From the NCBI RefSeq assembly GCF_052857255.1, contig NC_135498.1:90004257-90068256 (forward strand): DNA of 64,000 nt, in the 5' to 3' direction. Each line of letters starts with the position of its first letter. Within the stretch, counting starts at the first letter, position 1. Source of the stretch: Amblyomma americanum. Taxonomy: Eukaryota; Arthropoda; Arachnida; Ixodida; Ixodidae. This document shows, one piece after another, positions 56,150 through 64,000 of the stretch. The position numbers were made by a program, and so were the translations under genes. Under the pieces are notes generated by a model. It did not search any database. It was not told where the DNA came from and saw nothing but the letters and a program-made list of their open reading frames with translations.

Positions 56150-57320
56150 AAACGAAATTCGGACTTTAACGCCATGGGCAAAATCTGGGGATACAAAACA
56201 GCAAACCCAAAAGGCAAAGCGCTAGCGGAGGCAGCAGAGAACACCGACTGCAGCCTCCCCACAGACCCAGACACTCCAACGAGAATCGGAAACGGCGTTA
56301 GTACCGACACATGCCCCGACCTCACGCTCATACGAGCAGCGGAACCAACAGCGTGGGAGAACCTGCTAGAGAACCTGGGTAGTGACCGCTACATACTCAA
56401 GACGCAAGTACCCTCGTAGAGGCTAAAGCGTCAGCTGGGATCGCAAAAAATTACAGACTGGAGCACTTTTCGAGAGGCATGCGATGGGAATCACGCCGAG
56501 AACGGGATCGAATGGTTAGAAGAAAAGGGAAATATGCTCAAGGAAAGATAACGCAAGTACGCCAAAGAAATCACGCGAACGACGCAGACACCCGAGGTAG
56601 ACGCCAGGCTGCTCAAGCTGTGGGGACCTGGACGCGGGCTCACCAAGAGGTGGGAGGAACAAAAGTACAACAGGAAGATAAAGCTTAACATCGCAGAAGT
56701 CACATTGAAAGCAGAGGAATACGCGGCGCAATTGGCAGGGAAAAATTGGCAGAAATTCTGCGACTCCCTCAACGGAACTTTGAGCACAGCAAGGACGTGG
56801 CATATCCTCAAGGCTCTCATAGATCCGACCAAGACTAAGGCAGAAAACAACAACGCCATCTAACGGTTCATCCACCAGTTCGAGGGACCAGACTCGGACC
56901 TCCTGGAGAAGGTACGCGTTAAGTGATTCGGGGCACAAATCCAGCCGCTTACGCAGAGCGCTACAGGGCAAGAGAAAACGGTAACCTGGATACACCCATC
57001 ACGCGAGAAGAGGTCTACGCAGTGATTCGAAACAAAACCAGGAACACGGCCGGGGGTGCAGACATGATCAGTAACGCGCTCATCCGCAACCTCAGTGATG
57101 AGTTAGTCGCAGAATTAACCGACTTTCTCAACGAACACTGGAAGCGGAGACCCTCCCCTAGGAGTGGAAGCATGCGGAGGCAGTCATGACTGCTAAAGCA
57201 GGCAAAAAACTGCAAACTGAGAACATCACATCGATCTCGCTATCATCGTGCCTGGGAAAACTATACGAACGAGTAGTTACGCTGAGAATACAACAGTACA
57301 TGGAACTACACCGCGACGGC
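56150..57320 (+). pseudogene. LINE-1 (outer LINE): ORF2 endonuclease end and RT N terminus
   Basis: The left part of a disrupted non-LTR element. It opens in the APE-type endonuclease: SDFNAMGKIWGYKT, where the usual GDFN has S for G, then CPDLTLIRAAEPTAWENLL and GSDRYILKTQVPS. The linker reads EEYAAQLAGKNWQKFCDSL then NGTLSTARTWHILKALIDPT near 56,710-56,830. RT fingers follow (PITREEVYAVIRNKTRNT, LVAELTDFLNEHWKR, and KAGKKLQTENI, LSSCLGKLYERVV). Frames change repeatedly, with a stop near 56,416. The similarity ends near 57,310, before any catalytic YADD. The matching thumb and RNase H resume at about 62,650. Confidence 0.82.
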
Positions 57321-57329
57321 TTCACCGCA

Positions 57330-58159
57330 ACAGCACTTCTCCTACACAGCGGAGCGAGACGCGGACCGCACCAGGTTTGCTCGCTCCAGCAAGTCTCGCT
57401 CATCATCTCGTCGCCGCCAAGACCAACAGCCTTCATAACTTTCCTGGACAGAGTTGCAGGCAACAGACTCAAAGCTACAAGCAATCCCTCAACACCCCCC
57501 GCCCACACAGGTGGACCCCTGTGACCGGGAGCTCCAGGCCCTGCGAGAGGAGGCGAGTCGTCTTACCTCTCATCAAGACCCCCACCTCCACCCCTCTAGT
57601 GCTTCCGCCAATAGACCGTCCCACTCAACCCGCGCTGCTACTTCAAGAACCCACTTATATCAAGGAACAGTCGGACTCCCAAAGCCCCACCTCACCCCCA
57701 CACAAGAAAAAACGCTCAACACAGCACCCACCCGTCACCCAGACCGACCTTCAATCTCTAGAGTCCCGCATGGACGCTAAACTCGCCGAAATGAAGGTGC
57801 GTCTAGAGGCAAAATTCAATCACCTCATCGACCACCTCTCCCAGCGCTTCGGGCAACAAATTGAAGTGGCATTCACGTGCATGGTTCACACACTTGAGAT
57901 GAGCCTTGCACGGCACGACACCCGCCTCCAAACAATAGAGCAGGCCCTTCCCTCCCAATCCCCTCAATCCCAATCCGCTCCATCAATCCCATCCACCTAC
58001 CCCACAGAACCTCCTACCCAACCCACCTTCCCTCACCCCACCCAAGCTACAGTATGGCGGGGCGACCACCTAATTCCTTATCAATTCTACAATAGAACCG
58101 CCGCCGCTTCCAGGGCAAGCGCGCACCCCTCCAAATCCTCCTCTCCAGACTTCCCATGA
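57330..58159 (+). pseudogene. LINE-2 ORF1 (nucleic-acid chaperone-type, coiled coil)
   Basis: It begins with an Arg/Ser-rich basic stretch (RSSKSRSSSRRRQDQQP) near 57,380, then CDRELQALREEASRL near 57,520, and changes frame near 57,560 into a long frame running to the TGA at 58,157. That frame has a Pro/Thr-rich linker, a helical segment (DLQSLESRMDAKLAEM, LEAKFNHLIDHLSQRF, LARHDTRLQTIEQAL) likely to form a coiled coil, and a Ser/Pro/Gln-rich tail. This matches ORF1 proteins of tick LINEs, which bind element RNA. No CCHC knuckles are visible. The 5' end is uncertain because the junction with LINE-1 lies close by. Confidence 0.65.
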
Positions 58160-58299
58160 CCCACATCCTCCTCCGTCAGAACACACATGCCCCTGCCACA
58201 CTTTTCAACTACACAACCGCTCACTCGACGAAACGAATACACCCAAGGCTTCCCCACTCATACATCGCTCCATTGCACAGCAAACGCATCAGATCACCT

Positions 58300-59330
58300 C
58301 TGAGACGCCTTGCGTGATCGAACAAATCATACCAGATGCACACTGCACGCCATCTATTTTTATTTCAAATACATACCACACACCGTGTCATCCGATGGCT
58401 TCTTTGGAAACGCTACTGCGCGATCTCCATCGTATTGCAGGCAAGCATCCATTGATTATCGGAGGGGACTTCAACAGTCATGTACTGACTGGGGCTACCG
58501 CACCACCACGGGACGAGGAAGGCGACTCTGGTCCTTGGTACAAGAGCTCCGCCTCACAATACACAACTTTAACACTCTCACGAGGAGGAGGAGGAGGAGG
58601 AGGAAAAACATTTATTCAGAGCACAAAAACTGGGTGGGTTCAGTAAGAGAACCCATTGGTCGTCATCATAATCCGGCCCCTCTCAACCAGCGATTTCTGG
58701 TCGAGTGGGCTGTGGCTATGAAGGGTTGCCTCCCAGCGCTCATGAGACGGATCGGGATTGCTGTCCAAGTCTGGGTTTTCTTGACATTCCCAAACCGCGT
58801 GAAAGAGTGTGCCAACTGGTCCACAGAAGGGGCAGGACGAATGGTAGGTGTCTGGGTACCATTTACTCATTAGGTAAGGATTGGGCAGAGTATTAGTTTG
58901 TAGTCGCCTGATTATGTGCTCTTCATATTTACTTAGGGCTTTGTGAGGAAGAGGATATTTCCTTCTTGTGATCTTATAGTACTCCGTAATTTCTGCGTAG
59001 CTTAGTAAGGGTGAGGGGTTGTCAACTGTGTCAGAGAGAGGCTGCGTGCCAGATGCTCGGAGGAGGAGAGCTCGAGCAGCTGTGTTGGCCGCCGCATTGC
59101 CCGTCGTTGAGAGGTGCCTCACAAAACCCTAAGTAAATATGAAGAGCACACACTCCCACGAGAATTGGCAACGGTGACAGCGCGGACACTAGCCCAGACT
59201 TGACACCGAGCCGCAACCTTGCGGGTATTACGTGGAACACAAAGCATGACACATTATGCATCACACATCATTACATCCTCTCCGTTACAGTATCGGACAA
59301 AGAACGACCCTTCACCTAACACACAAACTC
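58300..59330 (+). pseudogene. LINE-2 ORF2 endonuclease domain, split by LINE-3
   Basis: The APE-type endonuclease nicks the target DNA. The first part runs to 58,584: CTPSIFISNTYHTP, LLRDLHRIAGKHPLIIGGDF with NSHVLT following, and a frame change to GYRTTTGRGRRLWSLVQEL and LTIHNFNTL. LINE-3 and its duplicated target follow. The domain resumes at 59,163 with RIGNGDSADTSPDL and VSDKERPF. Removing the insertion plus one target copy rejoins both parts in one frame (NFNTL to TRIGNG). Other frameshifts remain. Confidence 0.75.
58585..59149 (-). mobile_element. LINE-3: 5'-truncated LINE tail inserted in LINE-2, with 5' inversion
   Basis: The minus strand encodes an uninterrupted C-terminal ORF2 end (58,640-59,122): TTGNAAANTAARALLLRASG from the end of RNase H, LLSYAEITEYYKITRRKYPL, and a complete knuckle CPFCGPVGTLFHAVWEC (C-x2-C-x7-H-x4-C). 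The stop is followed by AATAAATG and a (CTC)n-type tail at 58,585-58,605. The target duplication is 13 bp with one mismatch: ACACTCTCACGAG (58,572-58,584) and ACACTCCCACGAG (59,150-59,162). About 33 bp at the 5' end (59,118-59,149) are an inverted copy of 58,915-58,949. The open coding end suggests it is the youngest LINE here. Confidence 0.88.
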
Positions 59331-59867
59331 ACCAACTGGGATGCGGTCCGCGCCGCACGGGCGGCCCTTCCTGACGCTCCCATTACAGACATCTACCGGT
59401 GGATGGCATCCCTCATGAACGATGTCTCCGCACACACTCGACCCCTTGACACCACACCAGATACGCCCACGCTCGACAACCGCCTGGCCCACCTATGGGA
59501 GGTCCATCATAGCATCCTAGAGCACTGTAAAGGGCAAAAGCTCAATCGGACCCCTAAACAGCGGCTAGCCGCACTGCAAGCACAAATTACTGAGCACTCT
59601 GAGGAATTCTGTAGATCCAACTGGGGACAGATTTGCGACAGTATGGCTGGCAATTTGTCCTCCAAACGCATTTGGAAACTCCTCCGTCACTTAATGAACC
59701 CCACGCAATCCAAAACAGCCATACAACAATACGTCACACGCATTATAGACAGGACCGACCTTTCTCCCGACGCACTCATCGACATACTTAGGAACACACA
59801 TACAACTCCCGGTACCTCAAACCCCCTACCCCCTATGCCAGAACCACGAATTCCAATCTCGACGTGA
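59256..59867 (+). pseudogene. LINE-2 ORF2: endonuclease-RT linker
   Basis: A 203-codon open stretch: LTHKLTNWDAVRAARAAL, YRWMASLMNDVSAHTRPL, then QRLAALQAQITEHSEEF and NWGQICDSMAGNLSSKRIWK then LLRHLMNP, followed by TDLSPDALIDILRNTH. This is the usual helical linker that precedes RT fingers in RNase H-bearing LINEs, parallel to the KNWQKFCDSL segment of LINE-1. It ends at TGA 59,865-59,867, after which the frame shifts. Confidence 0.75.
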
Positions 59868-59879
59868 AGATTACGGTAG

Positions 59880-61580
59880 CAAGTCAGAGCGGCCCTCCCG
59901 ACTATCCGCTTTAACTCCAATCCAGGAGTTGACCGTATCTTTAACAGTATGCTTCGCAATTTGGACGATCAGTAGATTGCCCAGCTCACGGGGTACTTCT
60001 ATACATGCTGGCAGTAGGGCACCCTTCCGCAATCCTGGAGTCACGCCAATGTCTTATTCATTCCCAAGCCCAACTACCCGTTACACCTGCAAATCTTCGT
60101 TCGGTCTCACTAACATCATGCCTGGGAAAGCTTTTGCACTATGTCGCCCTCGCCCGACTCACCCAAAACATGACGGAGCAAGACCTCTACCCGCACAGCA
60201 TGGTGGGCTCCCGCCCCACCTGTCGGCACAGGACGCCATGCTCCAGCTCACACAGAATAGTTTTGACCCTCTCATACCGGCCCACACAAAAGCTGTCCTC
60301 ACCTTGGATCTCTCCAAGGCCTTTCATCGCCTAGACCATCAAGCGATCATGGCGGCGCTCTTCCTCTTGAAAATAGGTGAAAGGGACACTGAGGAGAAAT
60401 TGATGTTGGCTTGTATCGATAGAATAGCAGCTCCTGATCTCAAAAACGCCGCTCTTACTGAAAACAAAGCTCTTGTAATGTAGAAAATAGCAAGGACCAA
60501 AATACAGGTATCGCCGCCACAGGCCAATCTCGCAAGTACAAGCGTGATGACTTCCTAGGACAAGAGGTGCCACTCTTGAGGAATTTTCCTTACTTCGTGG
60601 ATGCCACGAATCTCTGAGGCTGGCAAAGAAAGGTTGCGCACCGCACCGCTAGCCGTCAGAAATCACTGAGTCTGCGTTTACGTCACGTTTCACGTCACTC
60701 TGTTCTGTGACTGCATAAGAGTTGCCGTGACGTCATAAGAGTTCCCGGAGTTTGAATCAGAGCAGCGGAAAAAACTTTTTCAACTTTGAATTCAAATTTC
60801 TTTAAAATAAATGCATTTTTCGCGCCCGGACAAGCGGCTAAAAAGCCATGAAATGCCGAACTATCAGATTTTGCTAACAAAAAATTGATAGAGCTCTCCT
60901 CAGTGTCCCTTGAACGTATGTACACCTATATTCAAGCATTCCTTACTAACCGCAAGGCCGAAATTCATTTCGGTCCACACACATCCCGCCCATACACCCT
61001 TGGTGGGGTTTGCACACCCCAGGGATCTGTCCTCTCCCCTTTCCTCTTCAATGTCACACTCATCCCCATTGCCAGCAAACTACAAACCATCCCTCACCTT
61101 CGGCATGCGCTCTATGCTGATGATATCACTATATGAACCACCCATGGCAGTGATGGAGACAGAGTACTCTGCAGTCAGCAGCTACCCTCACCCAAACACA
61201 TGCGCAGAGTATCGGACTCTCGTGCTCTCTGGAGAAGTAGGAGCTCCTCATACTCCGCCACAGAACCCGAAACTGCCCCACAGCCCCCATAACCGTGACA
61301 CTGGAAAACCAGTACATCCCTGAGGTACACACTCTCCAGGTACTGGGCATCCACATCCAGAACAACGGAAACAACACTCTCTCCATCCAGCAACTCAAGC
61401 AGACGGCGGTCTCGATTTCGCACCTTATCCGCCGAGTTTCTGGACACCACCGGGGCATGAAGGAGCATGACCTATGTCGTACCATTCATGCCTTCGTCCT
61501 CAGGCGCTTTCTCTTCACGCTCCCCTACCTGAAACTCCAGGGCACAGAAATCTCCACCCTGGATGCCATGATTTGAACAG
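59880..61580 (+). pseudogene. LINE-2 reverse transcriptase, interrupted by a MITE
   Basis: Fingers are in several frames near 59,900-60,230, including HLSAQDAMLQL. Motif A is VLTLDLSKAFHRLDHQAIM near 60,298-60,350, where the usual AFD is AFH. The MITE at 60,382-60,910 interrupts the domain just after that. It resumes with RMYTYIQAFLTNRKAEIHFG, CTPQGSVLSPFLFN near 61,015 and an intact catalytic YADD at 61,113-61,124 (HALYADDITI). A TGA follows at 61,134. The thumb continues in other frames (YIPEVHTLQVLGIHIQNN, ISHLIRRVSGHHRGMKE). The frame breaks make it non-functional. Confidence 0.82.
60382..60910. mobile_element. 529-bp TIR element (MITE) inserted in the LINE-2 RT
   Basis: Terminal inverted repeats AGGGACACTGAGGAGA lie at both ends (60,382-60,397 and the complement ending at 60,910). 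A 4-bp target duplication TGAA is at 60,378-60,381 and 60,911-60,914. The interior has no coding domain and includes a TGACGTCA motif at 60,728-60,735. Removing the insert and one TGAA rejoins the RT reading frame exactly. The superfamily is not assigned. Confidence 0.85.
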
Positions 61581-62640
61581 CATTTGAGACAGCACTACAC
61601 CTAAACCTAAATATCTTAACCGAAAAACTCCTTCAGCTAGGCCCACACAACACGATAGGTGAGCTTATCGAGGCCCACCGACAGACACAATACATACGTC
61701 TCGCGAGAACCTCCACTGGCAGACACATCCTACAAACCCTCGGCATCAGGATACCAGCCACGGACCCCACACAGCTCCAGGTCCCCCACCACATTCACCG
61801 CGAACTACTTATTAAACCTCTCTCCAAAAACATGCACCCCACCTACCCCGAACGCCGCAGAAGAGCTCGCGCACAGGTGCTCCAGAAACACTATGGCATG
61901 GAACCGGATGCCGTGTGGGTGGATGCCGCATGCACAGGCGAGGACGCGGTTGTAGCCATCACGAACCCCTCCCTTCCACTTCGGAGGAGACTGATGAAGC
62001 CGCTATTGCCATAGCCATCACGCGCACGGAGGCCCAGTATATACTATCGGACTCAAAGCTGCCATACTAAATTTTGCATGCCGGAGAGTTCACATCCCTG
62101 CATTTCGCATACTGAACTCCCTCGCCGTACACCCGCCCCGCCACATGGCGCTCATATGGGTGCCTGCCCACTCCGGGAATCCCGGAAACGAGGCTGCCAA
62201 CGCTTTAGCCCGAGGTTCTCTCAACCTGGCACCGTCGGGCGGCCTCCGATCTGGGGTTCTCGCGGGAGTGCATGCGTTCCTTCAGTGAACTGACGCAGGC
62301 CTGCAAAGCCCAGCGTCGGCTCTACTCCCCGACCCATCCCTCTCTCGACAATTACCATCAGACACTTTGGAGGCGACTGACTTCAAACACACACCTTACC
62401 TTCCCCTTATATAAGCTCGCGCTATCACCAAGTCCACACAAACCCCTCCTGTAGCCTCTGAAGCCACCCCAAAGCTACTCTCGATCTCCTTTTCTTCTGC
62501 CCGGCGGATCCTCACCCGCAGGGTCTGGGGCACCTTACCACTTGGGAGGCTTGGGAGACCCTAGAGCGCACCCAGTACCCGGCCAATCAAGCGATCGCCA
62601 CAGGCCGGGCAGCCAGCGTCATGTGCCTCCTGGATATGAA
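61581..62640 (+). pseudogene. LINE-2 thumb, RNase H and C-terminal region
   Basis: The thumb continues (FETALHLNLNILTEKLLQL, RTSTGRHILQTLGIRIP). RNase H follows across frames: VWVDAACTGEDAVVAI near 61,915, with the first D; TRTEAQYILSDSKAA near 62,030, with E and D; and ALIWVPAHSGNPGNEAANAL near 62,145-62,205, where the last acidic residue appears as N. A degraded knuckle region (HPKATLDLLFFCP) lies near 62,465-62,500. The open reading continues without a 3' UTR or tail straight into LINE-1 sequence near 62,640. Confidence 0.72.
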
Positions 62641-62649
62641 CGCGTTTGA

Positions 62650-62950
62650 GTGCAGTGGGGCCATGCGGGGGTCCAAGGAGCTGCGCGTCCTAATCTCCCG
62701 TGTGTCTAATAAAGTTTCCACCACCATCCCCACCAGCGAGGCGTTAAAACGCAATGTCTACCTCGAGGGGAAGCCGGTACCGGAAAAGACGCTCAACAGA
62801 ATCCTCGGGACGTGGATACAGTCAAACAAATGCTGCACCCACACCCTCGCCCTACTCAAGGCATGCACCCTACAAGTGGCCCGCATGATGACGCGCATCT
62901 CGCACAGACGACAGGGCATGCGAGAGGAGGACACACTCAAGCTGGTCTGA
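62650..62950 (+). pseudogene. LINE-1 (right part): RT thumb segment
   Basis: AFECSGAMRGSKELRVLI, ILGTWIQSNKCCTHTLALL, VARMMTRISHRRQGMREED. This is the post-palm region of an RNase H-bearing LINE. A single TGA (62,948-62,950) separates it, in the same frame, from the next open stretch. Upstream it is fused in frame to the end of LINE-2. The palm with YADD, which should lie between 57,310 and here, is missing. Confidence 0.72.
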
Positions 62951-63883
62951 AGCTTGGTGGTCAGCCGAGTGACATACAGCCTCCCCTACTACAATCCCAT
63001 CAAGAGTGAGCTACAACAGGCGGACGCGATTCTACGCAAAGCGTACAAAACCGCACTGCAGCTTCCCCACAACACCTCAACCGAAAAGCTCCTAGCCTTA
63101 GGACTACACAACACCTTCGAGGGATTGAGAGAGGCGCAACTAGTCTCGCAATTGCGCAGACTACAGCAGACCCCATCTGGCAGAGAGCTAATGAAGAAAC
63201 TATGCTGCGCCGATCAACTTCAAGAGATACAGAGGACCGAAACAATTCCGGACGAGTATCGCACCACACTAAAAGTAGCACTCATACCACGGAACATGGA
63301 TCCTAACCTACACAAAGCACGCAGAGCAGAGAGGGCTGAATACATACAAAAGACACTAGCACCCAAAGAAACGACAGTATACGTGGACGCAGCCATATAC
63401 GCCAGAGCAGAGGGGCAGATCAACAGCAACGAGGTAGCAACGGTAAGTGATTCGAACCTACGCGAGAAAATCTGCGCATCACTACAAGACTGCACGATAG
63501 TCGAGGCTGAAGAAGCGGCCGTCGCTCTAGCAGCAGCGGAGGGTTATCGGTCTAAACGGTCTCTAACAATCCTTACAGACTCACAAACGGCGTGCCGCAA
63601 CTACCTACGCGGCCGAATAGGGTACGGAGCGCTCCGCATACTTGGCCCGGGAGACCACATAACACAAGGAAAACCAAGCGAAGAACCAATTAGGCATATG
63701 ATAGTATGGGCGCCGGGAAACACGGGAGGGGCAGGGAACAAAGAAGCGGACAGGATAGCTCGTGGGTACACTTATTACCGAGCATCCAATGTAGGCGACC
63801 TCGACGGGTCCGAACCTGTACCCCAAGACTATTCGGCGATACTAAATTACTTCAAGGGCTGCAGAAGGCCGTATCCACCATAG
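62951..63883 (+). pseudogene. LINE-1 thumb end and RNase H domain (open)
   Basis: A 309-codon open frame. The thumb continues (VVSRVTYSLPYYNPIKSEL, ILRKAYKTALQLPHNTS, KLLALGLHNTFEGLREAQL). An RNase H domain follows with all four expected acids: D in TVYVDAAIYAR (about 63,379), E in IVEAEEAAVALAAAEG, D in SLTILTDSQTACRNYL and D in GNKEADRIARG (about 63,736). The usual H near the last acid is replaced (WAPGNTGGAG). It ends PYPP-stop at 63,881-63,883, and a frame change carries the coding on. Confidence 0.85.
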
Positions 63884-64000
63884 CACCATAGCACCCTTAG
63901 CAGAGAGGACTCAGTCGCGTGGAGGCAGTTACAAACGGGCTCGTACCCAAACCCAAACATACACAGCAAAATATATCCCAAACAATAAAGGAGAAATGCC
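63884..64000 (+). pseudogene. LINE-1 ORF2 C-terminal region, cut by the window end
   Basis: LSREDSVAWRQLQTGSYPNP and NIHSKIYP continue the linker before the terminal zinc knuckle. A shift near 63,975 then gives NKGEMP. The knuckle itself lies beyond 64,000. Confidence 0.65.

Noticed and set aside
1..64000. CRISPR arrays, rRNA, operons or bacterial terminators
   Set aside because: No regularly spaced identical repeats, no rRNA core sequences and no prokaryotic gene organisation anywhere in the window.

Overview
This window is eukaryotic nuclear DNA, most likely from a hard tick (Ixodidae). The main evidence is several copies of a tRNA-derived SINE that matches my memory of the ixodid Ruka family (TGGCTGAGTGG A box, TTCGATCCC B box, a TCGCTTTGGGACGTTAAAC body and an ACCAAACCAAACCA tail). 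A second tRNA-headed SINE, LINEs with RNase H domains and short trinucleotide tails, and low coding density fit the same picture. I found no bacterial, organellar, rRNA or CRISPR signal and no complete host protein gene. Nearly every coding signal comes from broken retroelements.

Layout. 1-2.0 kb holds two Ruka-like SINEs with clear target-site duplications, a head-to-head tRNA-like fragment and a diverged ~110-bp tandem repeat. 2-16 kb is mostly anonymous DNA with one SINE (7.3 kb), a 5'-truncated LINE tail on the minus strand (10.6-11.1 kb) and a tRNA-like fragment (11.9 kb). 16-29 kb is a diverged tandem segmental array (blocks A, B and C). It was later invaded by a LINE with a 10-bp target duplication (18,310-21,257) and by a long near-palindrome fused to a Ty3/gypsy integrase tail (26.6-27.7 kb). 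29-36.5 kb is mostly anonymous.

36,506-42,196 is a complete but dead LTR retrotransposon with two ~740-bp LTRs and a 4-bp target duplication. Integrase lies upstream of reverse transcriptase and RNase H, an order unusual for Ty3/gypsy elements. After it come a short repeat with RFX-like X-boxes (42.3 kb), a CpG-rich candidate promoter and first exon (43.2-43.7 kb), a family of inverted-repeat MITE-like elements (47.1-48.2 kb), a microsatellite (51.7 kb) and a decayed RTE-like LINE (52.0-52.6 kb).

54.0-56.0 kb is a GC-rich repetitive block. Its minus strand carries a short basic reading frame behind a TATA box and CRE motifs, with the promoter module duplicated 118 bp away, and a hammerhead-ribozyme-like motif lies nearby. 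56.15-64.0 kb is a stack of nested transposons. LINE-1 pieces flank LINE-2. LINE-2 is interrupted by LINE-3 (minus strand, 13-bp target duplication, 5' inversion) and by a 529-bp TIR element (4-bp target duplication). The window ends inside LINE-1 ORF2.

The genes do not form a pathway. The window records successive insertions and duplications in tick intergenic or intronic DNA. Boundaries were set by eye and are approximate unless a target-site duplication is quoted.
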